Source: Actinomycetota bacterium (GTDB lineage: Bacteria > Actinomycetota > Actinomycetes > Mycobacteriales > Mycobacteriaceae). Taken from it: a stretch of 64,000 bases of DNA. The stretch's first letter is position 1; each line of letters begins with the position of its first letter. The stretch lies in the NCBI GenBank assembly GCA_018268465.1, contig JAFDWN010000016.1, positions 1 through 64,000 of the forward strand, given 5' to 3'. The position numbers and the translations under genes were made by a program. The notes beneath the pieces are model-generated. The model searched no databases and was not told the DNA's origin. It was given only the letters and a program-made list of their open reading frames with translations. Below, in pieces: positions 47,395-57,097 of this stretch.

Positions 47395-48944
47395 GCGCGC
47401 CGACGGTCACACAGGCGCTGGGCTGGCGACCCGGCGTGCTGTCCGGCCTCGCCGACACCTGGGACGCAGGGGCGCGGGCCCTTCTGGGACACCTGGAGGA
47501 CGCCGCGCCCGTTGTGGAGGTCTGGTCGGGTCCCGCGGCCCAGGCAGCACGGGCACGCTTCGCTCTGCTGGCGACCGGCGCCGACGAGCTCGCCCGGGTG
47601 CTCGTGAGCGCTGCCGCGGAGCTACGCGACGGCGCCGCCCGGATCACCGAGGCCGTCGAGGAGGTGCGGATGCTCGTCACGGCGGCGCGGGCGGCGGGTT
47701 ACGTCGTCACCGACGAGGGTGTGGTGTACCGCCCCGACCCGGCCGTGACGACGGACGGCCCCGCGGATCTCACGGAGCGCCTGCGCGCGGCGCTGGCCGG
47801 GTTGGGGGAGGCCGACGCCGATACCGCCGCCCGCATCGACGGCTGGTTCGCCGCGGGCCACCGCAACGCGGGCACGGTCCCCGCCGGTGTTGGGCCGTTC
47901 GCCCGGTCGGTCGGCGCCGCTGTCGTCGTCGACGGCTGGCCGTCGATGGGCCAGGCCGACATCGCGGGCCAGATAGCAGCCATGACCCCCGCCCAGCGCG
48001 CGGCGCTCGTCGACGCATTCCCACAGCAGGTCGGCAATACCGATGGGGTGCCCTGGGATCTCCGGGTGGCCGCCAACCGCCGCAACATCGCACAGGCCAT
48101 CGCCGCCGAACGCGGCGACGATCCGCTGTCGCGGCAGCGTGCCGCGTTCTACCGGACGCTGCTCGACGACGTCGAGGATCCGGCACGCGGCGGTGGGCGG
48201 GTGCCACGGCAGATCCTGGCGTTCGATCCGGCGCGCGCGTCGCTGGTCGAACTCAACGGCGACCTGGTCGCGGCGCGCAGCGTGGCGGTGCTGGTTCCCG
48301 GGCTGAACACCACGATGGAAGGTTCGGCATCGGTGACGGCGACGGCCCGCCGCTTCGTGTGGGCCACTCGCGGCGAGGCCGCGGTGATCACCTACCTCGG
48401 CGGGCCGTTCCCCCGCGGAAATCCGCTCACCGGACTTCTCGACGCGGCAGATCCGCGGTACGCGCTGGACATGGCGCCGCGGTTGGTGGCATTCAGCGAG
48501 GACGTCGATCGCACCGTGGACGCGCTGGACGGCGCGGTCCCGGTCACCTACATCGGCCACTCTTACGGTGGCTCGATCCTCGGTACCGGCGAGGCGCTGG
48601 GCCTGACCGCCGACCGCACCCTCTACGTCGCCGCTGCCGGCGCGGGGGTCGGCGTAGACGACCCGGGCGACTGGCACAACCGCAATCCCCACGTGCTGCG
48701 TTTCTCGATGACCGCACCGGGCGACTTCATCGAAGCGGTGCAGGGCATACCGGGCGGCCCGCACGGGGCGGACCCCGACGAGATGCCCGGCGTGATCCGC
48801 CTGCCCACCGGCCGTTACGACGACGGCAGGCTGATGGCGGGCTGGCCGGCGCACAGCGACATCCTCAACTGGCCGTCGGACTCGTGGCGCGCCATCCTCG
48901 CGGTCATCACCGGTGATTCGGCAACCCTGCACCAAGCCGGCTGA
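47391..48944 (+). CDS. DUF1023 alpha/beta hydrolase with N-terminal helical (ESX-like) domain
   Basis: A 517-residue protein, GTG start. Residues 1-100 are helical with WSGPAAQAARARFALLATGADELA, like a WXG100-type fold. The C-terminal part (about 270-517) is a DUF1023 hydrolase: VAVLVPGLNTTMEG, the nucleophile elbow YIGHSYGGSILGTGEAL, and GWPAHSDILNWPSDSW with the candidate His. Many actinobacteria have similar ESX-associated hydrolases; the substrate is unknown. Coupled to the small upstream gene by GTGA overlap. Confidence 0.8.
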   Translation: MSAPTVTQALGWRPGVLSGLADTWDAGARALLGHLEDAAPVVEVWSGPAAQAARARFALLATGADELARVLVSAAAELRDGAARITEAVEEVRMLVTAARAAGYVVTDEGVVYRPDPAVTTDGPADLTERLRAALAGLGEADADTAARIDGWFAAGHRNAGTVPAGVGPFARSVGAAVVVDGWPSMGQADIAGQIAAMTPAQRAALVDAFPQQVGNTDGVPWDLRVAANRRNIAQAIAAERGDDPLSRQRAAFYRTLLDDVEDPARGGGRVPRQILAFDPARASLVELNGDLVAARSVAVLVPGLNTTMEGSASVTATARRFVWATRGEAAVITYLGGPFPRGNPLTGLLDAADPRYALDMAPRLVAFSEDVDRTVDALDGAVPVTYIGHSYGGSILGTGEALGLTADRTLYVAAAGAGVGVDDPGDWHNRNPHVLRFSMTAPGDFIEAVQGIPGGPHGADPDEMPGVIRLPTGRYDDGRLMAGWPAHSDILNWPSDSWRAILAVITGDSATLHQAG

Positions 48945-48964
48945 CAATTGCGCAGAATTGACCG

Positions 48965-49852
48965 GTGTCGTCACGCAGCGCCCCCGTGGACGGGTTTCGG
49001 CTGACCTTTGACCGATTCGGCAGTTCCGGCGGCCCGCCGGTGGTCCTGCTGCACGGCTGGCCCGGAAACCGCCATGACTATCGGCGGGTGGTGCCGCTGC
49101 TGGGCGACGGTGTCGACGTGGTCGTCCCAGATCTGCGCGGCTTCGGCGGCTCCGACAAACATGCCGTCGACGTACGGCACTTCTACAGCGCCTCGGCGCA
49201 GGCGGCCAGCATCGTGGGCCTCATCAACGAGTTGGGGCTGTCCGACGTGGTGGTGGCCGGCTACGACGTGGGCAGCCGCGTCGCCCAGGGCGTCGCCCGC
49301 ATGCATCCCGACCTGGTCAAGGCGCTGGTGCTGTCGCCGCCGCTGCCCGGCGCCGGCGACCGCGTGCTGAGCCCCCCGGCCCAGCAGGAGTTCTGGTACC
49401 AGGCCTTTCACCAGCTGCCGCTCGCGAGCCGGCTGATCGACGGCGACCCCGAAGCGGTGCGCGAATACCTGCGGCACTTCTGGATCCACTGGTCGGGACC
49501 GCAGTTTCTGATGTCCGAGGACGATCTGGACCAGTTGGTGTCCGACTACGGACTGCCCGGCGCGTTCACCGCGTCGATCGGCTGGTACCGGGCCGGGGCG
49601 GGGATGGTCGCCCAGTCATTGACCGAGCTGCCACCCGACCGGGCGATCAAGATCCATGCGCCCACCGACGTGTTGTGGCCCAAACACGATCCCCTGTTCC
49701 CGCTCGAATGGGCCGACCGGCTCGGGCACTACTTCGGCGACGTGAAACTGCACATCGCCAACGGCATCGGGCATTTCACTCCGCTGGAATGCCCCGACCG
49801 GTTCGCGGCGCTCATCCTCGACCGAGTTCGATCCAGCCCAGCCGCCGGCTGA
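48965..49852 (+). CDS. Alpha/beta hydrolase, epoxide hydrolase / dehalogenase-like
   Basis: A 295-residue hydrolase with GTG start. It has LLHGWPGNRHDYR (HGxP), DLRGFGGSDK and the nucleophile Asp101 in AGYDVGSRVA, where esterases would have Ser. The acid is in WPKHDPLFP and the His in NGIGHFTPLE. The Asp nucleophile fits epoxide hydrolases, haloalkane or fluoroacetate dehalogenases. It overlaps the convergent IclR regulator gene by 41 bp at the 3' ends. Confidence 0.82.
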   Translation: MSSRSAPVDGFRLTFDRFGSSGGPPVVLLHGWPGNRHDYRRVVPLLGDGVDVVVPDLRGFGGSDKHAVDVRHFYSASAQAASIVGLINELGLSDVVVAGYDVGSRVAQGVARMHPDLVKALVLSPPLPGAGDRVLSPPAQQEFWYQAFHQLPLASRLIDGDPEAVREYLRHFWIHWSGPQFLMSEDDLDQLVSDYGLPGAFTASIGWYRAGAGMVAQSLTELPPDRAIKIHAPTDVLWPKHDPLFPLEWADRLGHYFGDVKLHIANGIGHFTPLECPDRFAALILDRVRSSPAAG

Positions 49853-50600
49853 CGACCTCGGCCGCGGCGATCGTCTGTTTGGCCACCTCCGCGAACTGGT
49901 CGGCACCCATCCGATAGGACGGTCCGGAAACACTCAGCGCGGCAACGACCTTCGCGTCCGCGTCGCGGATCGGCGCGGCAACGGCGTTCAGCCCGACCTC
50001 GAGTTCCTCTGCCACACTGGCCCATCCGCGTTCACGCGCGGTCGCGAGTTGATCCAGCAGGTCCGCGAGTGCCACAGTGCCCGTGGTGAACGATTCGAGT
50101 TCCCCGCCGAGCCGCTCGCGCACTTCGGTGGGATCCAGACCCGCCAGCAGCACCTTGCCGCTGGAGGTGGCGTGTGCCGGGCAGCTCTGCCCCACCCAGG
50201 AACGCAACGTGATCTCGGCAGGGCCGATGGTTTCGACGATGTTGACGATCCGCTTGCCGTCGAGGATCGCCACGTTCGTGGTCTCCCCCACATCGGCGGC
50301 CAGCCCGTCGCAGACGTCCTGACTGAGCTTGACCAGGTCGAGGTTTCCGCTTCCGGCGCGGGCCAGGCGGGCCACCGAGAAACCGATCCGGTACTTGCCC
50401 CGACCGGAGACCTGCTCGACATAGCCGCGGGATTCCAGCACGGCGATCAGGCGCGACACCGTCGACTTGTGCACGCCGAGTTGTCCGGCGATCTCGGTGA
50501 CGCCGGCCTGCCCGAGCTTTGCCAGGATCTCGAGGACGAGCAACGCGCGGTCGACGGACTGCACCGCGGCGGTCCTGCCCTCCTCGCCACGCGTTGCCAT
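49812..50600 (-). CDS. IclR-family transcriptional regulator
   Basis: A 262-residue regulator. The N-terminal HTH (about 12-75) shows QSVDRALLVLEILAKLGQAGVTEIAGQLGVHKSTVSRL (abbreviated). The C-terminal GAF-like IclR effector domain (about 90-255) contains SWVGQSCPAHATSSGKVLLAGL and GLNAVAAPIRDADAKVVAALSVSG. It is the last gene of the choline/betaine operon, 10 bp after the DUF294 gene, and probably controls it. A palindrome upstream of the first gene (61860-61876) resembles IclR-type operators. Confidence 0.88.
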   Translation of the reverse strand: MATRGEEGRTAAVQSVDRALLVLEILAKLGQAGVTEIAGQLGVHKSTVSRLIAVLESRGYVEQVSGRGKYRIGFSVARLARAGSGNLDLVKLSQDVCDGLAADVGETTNVAILDGKRIVNIVETIGPAEITLRSWVGQSCPAHATSSGKVLLAGLDPTEVRERLGGELESFTTGTVALADLLDQLATARERGWASVAEELEVGLNAVAAPIRDADAKVVAALSVSGPSYRMGADQFAEVAKQTIAAAEVVSRRLGWIELGRG

Positions 50601-50610
50601 GGCAGCCAGC

Positions 50611-52446
50611 CTATACGGACGGAATGCCGAAGTTGCGGGCCCGGCGCTGGACCGCGGCGATCTCGCGTAACCCCTCGTTGAGCAGGCTGCGGTTCAGTGG
50701 GGACAGCTCCGAGATGGCGATGACGTCGCCCGGGGTGAACCCCGCCTCCTGCTGTTCGGTCTGATGGGTCATCCGCAACCGCTGCAGCATCAGGAACACG
50801 TCGGTCAACGTGCGGGCATCGGCCTCGCTCAGCGCCGAGGTTGCCGTCGCGGCCGCAAGACGTGCCGGGGTGGTCGCCGACGTCACCCCCGCCGTCAGCC
50901 CACCCCACCTGGCGAGGTTGACGATGGGTGTCACCGCATGGTTCTTCAAGTCGAATGTTCCTCCGCGCCTGGATAACACGTCGCGAAGGGATCGGGTTCT
51001 GACACGTCCCGAGAGCGCGTCGAGGAGCTGAAGCCGCAGCGCATCGGGGTGTTGGTCGCGCATGCGGCGGTATGCGCCCGGCACCGTCTGCAACGCGCGA
51101 TCACCCCACACCACGCGCCCGTCGATCATCAGGGAGGACATGATCAGCCCGTAGTCGCGCAGCGGATCCTCGAGCCAGCCCGCGGCGGCGGCAGTCCAGT
51201 CCGAGGCGGTGCGGGCGAAACCGGCCTTGTACGCCACCGCGCCGTTGCGGTCCGACGGCAGCCCGCACGCATCGAGGATGCCGTGCGTCCGCTGCGCGAT
51301 CGTCCGCAGATGCGGCGCCGCCGACGCGAATGCGTCGGCCAGCGACAACGCGCTGTCCACGTCGGAGGACGGCATCGCCTCGCGTCGGGCGATGCTGCCG
51401 AGAGTGAGCCAGGCAAAGCCCTCCCCGGAGGCCGGGCCGGCGTCGTCGGCCTCGGCCAGCGCCACTTCCAACGCCTTGCGCACCAGACTGTCGATGACCA
51501 CGGAGACGATCGCGCTGACCGCCGTGGCCTTGGTTCCGCCACGGAACAGATCGCCGGCCAATCCGGTGATGCGTGCACCGAGGCCTTCCAGATCTGCTGC
51601 GCCGCCGGCCGATCCGATCGCACGGCGCACCATGAAGCTCTGCCGCACCGACGCCGCAAGCAGGTCGGCGTCTTCGAGGACGCCGACCACCTCACCGCGC
51701 GCGGTCACCACCGGCATGTGCCGCAGCCCGCATTCGAGCATCTCCATGAGCACCGTCTCGGCGGTCAACTCGGGATCCACCTGGCGGGCGGGCACGCTCA
51801 TCACCGTGGCGATCGGCACGTCGGCCGACCGTCCGGCCGCCACGACCCGGGTGCGCAGATCACGGTCGGTGAAGATGCCCAGCTCACCGCCGGGCGTCCG
51901 GATCAACGCACAGGACACGTGCTGGGCCGTCATCGCCACCACGGCGTCACGCACCGAGGTGTCCGGGTCGACCATCACCACCCGACCGCGCACGAGTTCA
52001 CCGACGGGCCTGCCGTCGGTGGCGGCCGCGATCGTGCGGTCCGCGGGCACCGCCAGCGACGACGATGCGAGGAATGCCAGTCCCGCGGGTTCGGCGAACA
52101 GTGCGCGCATGAGCCCGCCGGGCAACCGGATCAGGGTGCTGGGCACCTCCGCGCGGGCGGTGAACCCCATCCCGGCTCCCGTGAGCAATGGCGCGTACCC
52201 GAAGATGCCGCCCGGGTCGACGGTGTCGATCGCGGCGCCGTCGGCAGTCGCCTGTAGGAGGACCCGGCCGGCGCGGACCATCCAGACGTCGGCGGGGGTC
52301 TGCGCGGAGTAGTCGGCGACCATCGCGCCGGCGGGAAAGGTGACCACCGTCGATTGACCGGCAAGCGCCGCCAGTTCGTCGCCGCCCATCGTCTGGAACG
52401 GGGTATGTTCGCCCAGAAACTCTCTCAGGTCGGTGCCGGCAGTCAA
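50611..52446 (-). CDS. Cyclic-nucleotide-binding-like / CBS / DUF294 nucleotidyltransferase-like signalling protein
   Basis: A 611-residue multi-domain cytoplasmic protein. Residues 1-125 form a cNMP-binding-like domain (FPAGAMVADYSA, VWMVRAGRVLL) lacking the standard cAMP-binding loop. Two CBS domains follow (about 145-265: DTSVRDAVVAMTAQHVSCALI, ELGIFTDRDLR, GLRHMPVVTARGEVVGVLED). The DUF294 nucleotidyltransferase-like core has LTLGSIARREAMPSSDVDSALS near 345-365. Such proteins are uncharacterised regulators thought to sense nucleotides. Its place inside a choline-degradation operon, 13 bp after the oxidase, suggests control of flux. Confidence 0.83.
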   Translation of the reverse strand: MTAGTDLREFLGEHTPFQTMGGDELAALAGQSTVVTFPAGAMVADYSAQTPADVWMVRAGRVLLQATADGAAIDTVDPGGIFGYAPLLTGAGMGFTARAEVPSTLIRLPGGLMRALFAEPAGLAFLASSSLAVPADRTIAAATDGRPVGELVRGRVVMVDPDTSVRDAVVAMTAQHVSCALIRTPGGELGIFTDRDLRTRVVAAGRSADVPIATVMSVPARQVDPELTAETVLMEMLECGLRHMPVVTARGEVVGVLEDADLLAASVRQSFMVRRAIGSAGGAADLEGLGARITGLAGDLFRGGTKATAVSAIVSVVIDSLVRKALEVALAEADDAGPASGEGFAWLTLGSIARREAMPSSDVDSALSLADAFASAAPHLRTIAQRTHGILDACGLPSDRNGAVAYKAGFARTASDWTAAAAGWLEDPLRDYGLIMSSLMIDGRVVWGDRALQTVPGAYRRMRDQHPDALRLQLLDALSGRVRTRSLRDVLSRRGGTFDLKNHAVTPIVNLARWGGLTAGVTSATTPARLAAATATSALSEADARTLTDVFLMLQRLRMTHQTEQQEAGFTPGDVIAISELSPLNRSLLNEGLREIAAVQRRARNFGIPSV

Positions 52447-52459
52447 TCCGCCATCCAGG

Positions 52460-54013
52460 TCAGGTGTTTCGGATCAGGTCGGCGCACTTCTCCGCCATCG
52501 TCATCACCGTGATGTTGGGGTTCACCGCCGGGAGTTTGGGCATCGCCGACGCGTCCACCACCCGCAACCGGGTGACACCCTTGACCCGCAGTTCGGGGTC
52601 GAGCACCGCCATCGGATCGGTGACTGCACCCATCCGCGCCGTGGCCGCGGGGTGGTACACGGTGTTGTGGCACTGGTGGATGTAGTCGAGGAGTTCGTCG
52701 TCGGTGGTGGCGTCGGGACCCGGCGCGAGCTCGCGCTGCACCCACTGTGCCAGTGCGGGCTGAGCAGCGATCGTGCGGGCCAGCCGGACGCCGGTGAGCA
52801 TGATCCGTTCGTCGTATCCCTCGGGATCGGTGAAGTAGCGCGGGTCCACCCTGGCCCGGTCGCGGAAGTCGCGGCTGCGCAGGCGTACCGTGCCGCGGGA
52901 CCGGCCCTGGGTGACGTTGGGTGTCAGGCAGAATCCGTTGTCGGTGGTGGGGTAGCCGCGCCGCAGCGTGTTCATGTCGAACGGGACACTGCCGTAGTGC
53001 ATCATCAGGTCGGGTTGCGGGCTGCCCTCGTCGACGGTGGTGAACAGCCCGATTTCCCACCACTGGGTGGATGCCGTCACCATGGGGCGGGACGCCTCCC
53101 AGAACACCAGTCCCTCGACGTGGTCGTCGAGGTTGGCGCCCACGCCCGGCGAGTCGACCCGAACTTCGATACCCATCTCGCCGAGGTGCCCGGCTGGCCC
53201 GATACCCGACAGCATCAACAACTTCGGGGTGTCGATCGCTCCCGCGCACACGATGACCTCACGCCGCGCCGTGACCGAGTCATAGCCGGTGAGGTCGGGC
53301 CGCTGATAGCGCACCCCGGTCGCCCGGAGCTGGTCGTCGAAGAGGATCTCGCTGATCCAGCAGTCGGTGCGCACTTCGAGGTTGGGTCTGGTCCCCAGCA
53401 CCGGGTGCAGGTAGGCATGCGAGGTCGACATGCGGATGCCGTTTTCGTCGGCGTTGATCTGGAACCAGCCCGCCCCGTTGCGCACCGTCTCGCCGCGGTT
53501 GAACGCCACCGTCGGCAGGCCGACCTGCGCCGCCGCCTCCAACACCGCACGTCCACACGGGTCGTCGGGGGGAACGTCGCGGATCCGGACGGGGCCGTCG
53601 TGACCGTGTTCCGCCCCTGGGGCGTCGTTGTTCTCCAAACGTGTGACCAGCGGCAGGATCTCGGCGGCACTCCAGCCGGTCGCGCCCATCTTCACCCACT
53701 CGTCGAGGCATTCGGCCGGCGGCCAGAACGCTATGCACGAATTGTGCGAGGAGCACCCGCCGAGCACTCTGGCACGGGCATGCCGCATGAACGAGTTCCC
53801 CCGCTCCTGCGGTTCGACGGGGTAGTCCCAGTCGTAACCCGAGTCCAGCAGGTGCATCCATTGCGACAACACCAGGATGTTGTCGTCGCCGACGTCGGAC
53901 GGGCCGGCTTCGATCAGACAAACCGTGACATCAGGGTCCTCGGACAGCCGAGCGGCCAGCGCGCAGCCCGCGGTGCCGCCCCCGGCGATGACGTAGTCGA
54001 ACGTCGCGGTCAT
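52460..54013 (-). CDS. Choline oxidase/dehydrogenase-like GMC flavoprotein
   Basis: A 517-residue GMC oxidoreductase, ATG at 54013 overlapping the permease stop by one base. FAD motif VIAGGGTAGCALAARLSED. Compared from memory with Arthrobacter choline oxidase (CodA) it matches strongly. MRHARARVLGGCSSHNSC has His90, equivalent to the covalently FAD-linked His99, and Ser92 (CodA Ser101). LMMHYGSVPFDMNTL, YHPAATARMG and VNPNITVM carry the catalytic His/His/Asn. It should oxidise choline to betaine aldehyde and perhaps on to glycine betaine. Whether O2 or another acceptor is used is not clear. Confidence 0.9.
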   Translation of the reverse strand: MTATFDYVIAGGGTAGCALAARLSEDPDVTVCLIEAGPSDVGDDNILVLSQWMHLLDSGYDWDYPVEPQERGNSFMRHARARVLGGCSSHNSCIAFWPPAECLDEWVKMGATGWSAAEILPLVTRLENNDAPGAEHGHDGPVRIRDVPPDDPCGRAVLEAAAQVGLPTVAFNRGETVRNGAGWFQINADENGIRMSTSHAYLHPVLGTRPNLEVRTDCWISEILFDDQLRATGVRYQRPDLTGYDSVTARREVIVCAGAIDTPKLLMLSGIGPAGHLGEMGIEVRVDSPGVGANLDDHVEGLVFWEASRPMVTASTQWWEIGLFTTVDEGSPQPDLMMHYGSVPFDMNTLRRGYPTTDNGFCLTPNVTQGRSRGTVRLRSRDFRDRARVDPRYFTDPEGYDERIMLTGVRLARTIAAQPALAQWVQRELAPGPDATTDDELLDYIHQCHNTVYHPAATARMGAVTDPMAVLDPELRVKGVTRLRVVDASAMPKLPAVNPNITVMTMAEKCADLIRNT

Positions 54014-55566
54014 CACGCCTGACCCGTCGCGGTCTGGTCGGCACTCGCCTTCGGCGCGGCCGCGTGCGACTCCAGACAGCCGATGTGGTGACGGCCCTTG
54101 ACGAAGTACCACAGCAGCCCCGAGCCCAGGATCACGCCGATGTAGACGAACGCGCCCCAGGTGTTGTACCAGGGTTCGCCGTAGACCGCGACACGCGGCC
54201 ACGCCAGGTTCAACGCCATCAACACTCCCCACAGCACGGCGAAGGCGTTGACCGGCAGCCCCCACCGGCCCATGGTGAAGTACCCGCCCTCCTTGAGATC
54301 CTTTGGTGGCCACTGGCCCTGGAGGCGTTTCTTGAGCATCGGACCGGTGACCATCAAGTAGGCCAGGTAGATCATGATGATGGCGATCGAGGTGAGCACG
54401 GTGAAGATCTTGGGCTGCTCGATGTTGATCACCAGGATGATCGCGGCGATCACGCCGATGACGATCGCCGGGACGATGGGCGTCTGGGTCTTCGGGTGGA
54501 CCCTGGCGAGTTTCTCGCCGAACGGCAGGGCGTTGTCGCGTGCCATCGCGAAGGACAGCCGGATCGCGGCGGTGTGCACGGCCAGCGTGCACACGGTCAC
54601 CGCGACGACGATGCAGATCAGGAAGATCTTGCCCAGCGGGCCCCACATCACCTGCTCGACGATGTACTGCAGGCCGCCGCTGCTCTCACCGATCTTCGGG
54701 TCGTCCAGATTGGGCGCGGACATCACCGCGAAAACCAGGATGGCACCGCCGATGACGAAGGATGCCAGGATCGCGCGGAAGATCGCCTTCGGTGCGGTGC
54801 GGCGGGGTTCGACCGTCTCCTCACCCAGCGAGCTCGCGGTGTCGAACCCGTACATGACGTACAACGACGCCAGGGACGCGACCAGGAACGCGCCGAGGAA
54901 GCCGTAGCTCTCACCGGCTCCGTAGCCGTTGGTCGAGAAGAACACCTGTGGACCGCGGGTGACGTTGACCGCGAGGATGATGGCGATCAGCACGGCGGCG
55001 ATCAGCTCGATGAATACGCCCGCGCTGTTGATCATGGCCATCAGCCTGACCCCGAGGGCGTTGACGATGGTGGTGAATGCGATGAGGACCGAGCCCAGGA
55101 CGACGGCGTTGGCCGCGAAATCGTAGGTCCCGGTGCCGTCGCCGATGATCTGGAATCCACTCCAGATCCGCGGCAGGTTGAGCTGATAGGCCAGCACCAC
55201 CGCCGAGATCGTCACGATCGAGGCGGTGAGCATCAACCAGCCCGACGACCAGCCGACCAGCCGGCTGCCCAGCTTCTTGGACCAGTTGTAGACGGATCCG
55301 GCGACGGGGTATTTGGCGGCCAGTTCCATGAAGCACAGTGCCACGGCCATCTGGCCGACGAACACCATGGGCCATGACCACAGGTACGCCGGACCCGCGG
55401 TGCCGAAACCGAAGTAGAACAGCTGGAAGGTTCCGGTCAGGATCGAGATGTAGCTGACACCGGCGGCGAAGCTGGCGAACTTGCCGATACTGCGGTCGAG
55501 CGATTCCCGGTATCCGAAGTCCTCCATACCACTGTCGGGGTGTGGGTCCCCAGCTTTAACCGCCAT
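54013..55566 (-). CDS. APC-family amino acid/choline permease
   Basis: A 517-residue transporter with about twelve membrane helices. ATG at 55566 follows AGAGAGG. The first helix motif FAAGVSYISILTGTFQLFYFGFGTAGPAYLWSWP (abbreviated) and the segment GSVYNWSKKLGSRLVGWSSGWL are typical of the APC amino acid/polyamine/choline group. Located between the betaine aldehyde dehydrogenase and choline oxidase genes, so it probably imports choline or a methylated amine; substrate inferred. Confidence 0.87.
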   Translation of the reverse strand: MAVKAGDPHPDSGMEDFGYRESLDRSIGKFASFAAGVSYISILTGTFQLFYFGFGTAGPAYLWSWPMVFVGQMAVALCFMELAAKYPVAGSVYNWSKKLGSRLVGWSSGWLMLTASIVTISAVVLAYQLNLPRIWSGFQIIGDGTGTYDFAANAVVLGSVLIAFTTIVNALGVRLMAMINSAGVFIELIAAVLIAIILAVNVTRGPQVFFSTNGYGAGESYGFLGAFLVASLASLYVMYGFDTASSLGEETVEPRRTAPKAIFRAILASFVIGGAILVFAVMSAPNLDDPKIGESSGGLQYIVEQVMWGPLGKIFLICIVVAVTVCTLAVHTAAIRLSFAMARDNALPFGEKLARVHPKTQTPIVPAIVIGVIAAIILVINIEQPKIFTVLTSIAIIMIYLAYLMVTGPMLKKRLQGQWPPKDLKEGGYFTMGRWGLPVNAFAVLWGVLMALNLAWPRVAVYGEPWYNTWGAFVYIGVILGSGLLWYFVKGRHHIGCLESHAAAPKASADQTATGQA

Positions 55567-55618
55567 GGGGTTGTCCTCTCTTGCATTGTATTCCGCAGCA
55601 GGCAGCGCCGCCGGCCGA

Positions 55619-57097
55619 TCAACCTTTGAACCAGCCGGCGGGCTTGGGTTCGGTGTTGTGCCAGATATGTTTGATCTCTTGGTATTCCGCCAACCCGGTA
55701 GGACCGAGTTCGCGGCCGTTACCCGACTTCCCGAATCCGCCCCACTCCGCGGCCGCGGTGTAGTAGCCGAAATCGTTGAGCCACACCGTGCCGTGCCGCA
55801 ATGCCCGCACCACACGTTCGCCCCGCGCCGGGTCGGAGGTTCTGACCCCCGCCGCGAGACCGTACTGCGTGTCGTTGCCGAGGGCGATCGCCTCGGCTTC
55901 GGTGGTGAACCGTTCCACCGTCAGGATGGGCCCGAAGGTCTCCTCCTGGACGATTCGCATCGACCGGTCGCACCGGTCGAAGATCGTGGGCAGGTAGAAG
56001 CTGCCCCGCGCCAGCGCCGGATCCGCGGGCCGGCCGCCGCCCGTGACGAGTTTGGCACCCTCGGAAATCGCCTGCTGGACAAAGGCATCGACCTTGGCGA
56101 GGTGCTGCTCGGACACCAACGGACCGGTCTCGCTGGCCGGGTCCATACCGTCGCCGATCCGGATCCGCTCCGCCCGTGCGGCCAGTTCGACGACCAGATC
56201 GTCGGCGATGGACTCCTGCACGATGAGCCGGGTCCCGGCCGAGCAGACCTGTCCGGAGTGCAGAAATACGCCGGTCAGCACATGGTCGACCGCACTGTCG
56301 AAATCGGCGTCGGCGAACACGATGTGGGGATTCTTGCCCCCGAGTTCCACGGCCACCTTCGTCACGTGCTCGGCCGCGGACCTGGTGATGCTGCGGCCCG
56401 TCGCCAAACCCCCGGTGAAGGAGATGAAATCGACGTCGGGATTGTCGGTGAGCGCCGGCCCCAGGGTGGTGCCGGCACCCTGCACCAGGTTCACCACCGA
56501 CGGCGGCACCCCCGCCTCCTCCAGCAGATGTGTGAACGCAATGGTCGTCAGCGGCGTCACCTCGCTCGGCTTGGCGACCATGGTGCAGCCCGCGGCGAGC
56601 GCGGGCGCGACCTTCCAGGACATCTGCAGCAGCGGATAGTTCCACGGTGCGATCAGCACGCACACCCCGATGGGCTCTCGCACGATGCGGCTGATCACGG
56701 CGGGGTCACCGACGTCGACGAGCCGATCGGATTCCACGGCGGCCAGCCGAGCGTAGTACCGGAACACCGAGGCGACGTCGTCGATGTCGATCCGGCTCTC
56801 CGTCAGCGTCTTTCCGGTGTCGACGGTCTCCAGCCGCGCCAGCGTCTCCTTGTCGCGCACCAGTAGGTCGGCGACGCGGTCGAGCAGCGCGGCCCGCTCG
56901 GCGACGGGGGTGGCCGGCCAGGCCCCGTCATCGAAGGCGGCGCGGGCCGCCGACACGGCCTCCCGCGCGTCCTCGGGGGTCGCTTCGTCCACGGTGGCGG
57001 CGGCGCTGCCGTCGGCGGGGTTGACGACCGTGCGCGTCGCGCCGTCGGAGGCGTGGCGCCACCGTCCGCCGATGAGCAGGTCCGGTTCGCCGTTCAC
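55619..57097 (-). CDS. betB: Betaine-aldehyde dehydrogenase-like aldehyde dehydrogenase
   Basis: A 492-residue NAD(P)-dependent aldehyde dehydrogenase; GTG at 57097 overlapping the Rieske gene stop (GTGA). It has APWNYPLLQMSWK, KPSEVTPLT, the catalytic Glu in VELGGKNPHIVF and the catalytic Cys in SGQVCSAGTRL, then EETFGPILTV. It would oxidise betaine aldehyde to glycine betaine, based on neighbours and BetB-like sequence. Confidence 0.89.
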   Translation of the reverse strand: MNGEPDLLIGGRWRHASDGATRTVVNPADGSAAATVDEATPEDAREAVSAARAAFDDGAWPATPVAERAALLDRVADLLVRDKETLARLETVDTGKTLTESRIDIDDVASVFRYYARLAAVESDRLVDVGDPAVISRIVREPIGVCVLIAPWNYPLLQMSWKVAPALAAGCTMVAKPSEVTPLTTIAFTHLLEEAGVPPSVVNLVQGAGTTLGPALTDNPDVDFISFTGGLATGRSITRSAAEHVTKVAVELGGKNPHIVFADADFDSAVDHVLTGVFLHSGQVCSAGTRLIVQESIADDLVVELAARAERIRIGDGMDPASETGPLVSEQHLAKVDAFVQQAISEGAKLVTGGGRPADPALARGSFYLPTIFDRCDRSMRIVQEETFGPILTVERFTTEAEAIALGNDTQYGLAAGVRTSDPARGERVVRALRHGTVWLNDFGYYTAAAEWGGFGKSGNGRELGPTGLAEYQEIKHIWHNTEPKPAGWFKG

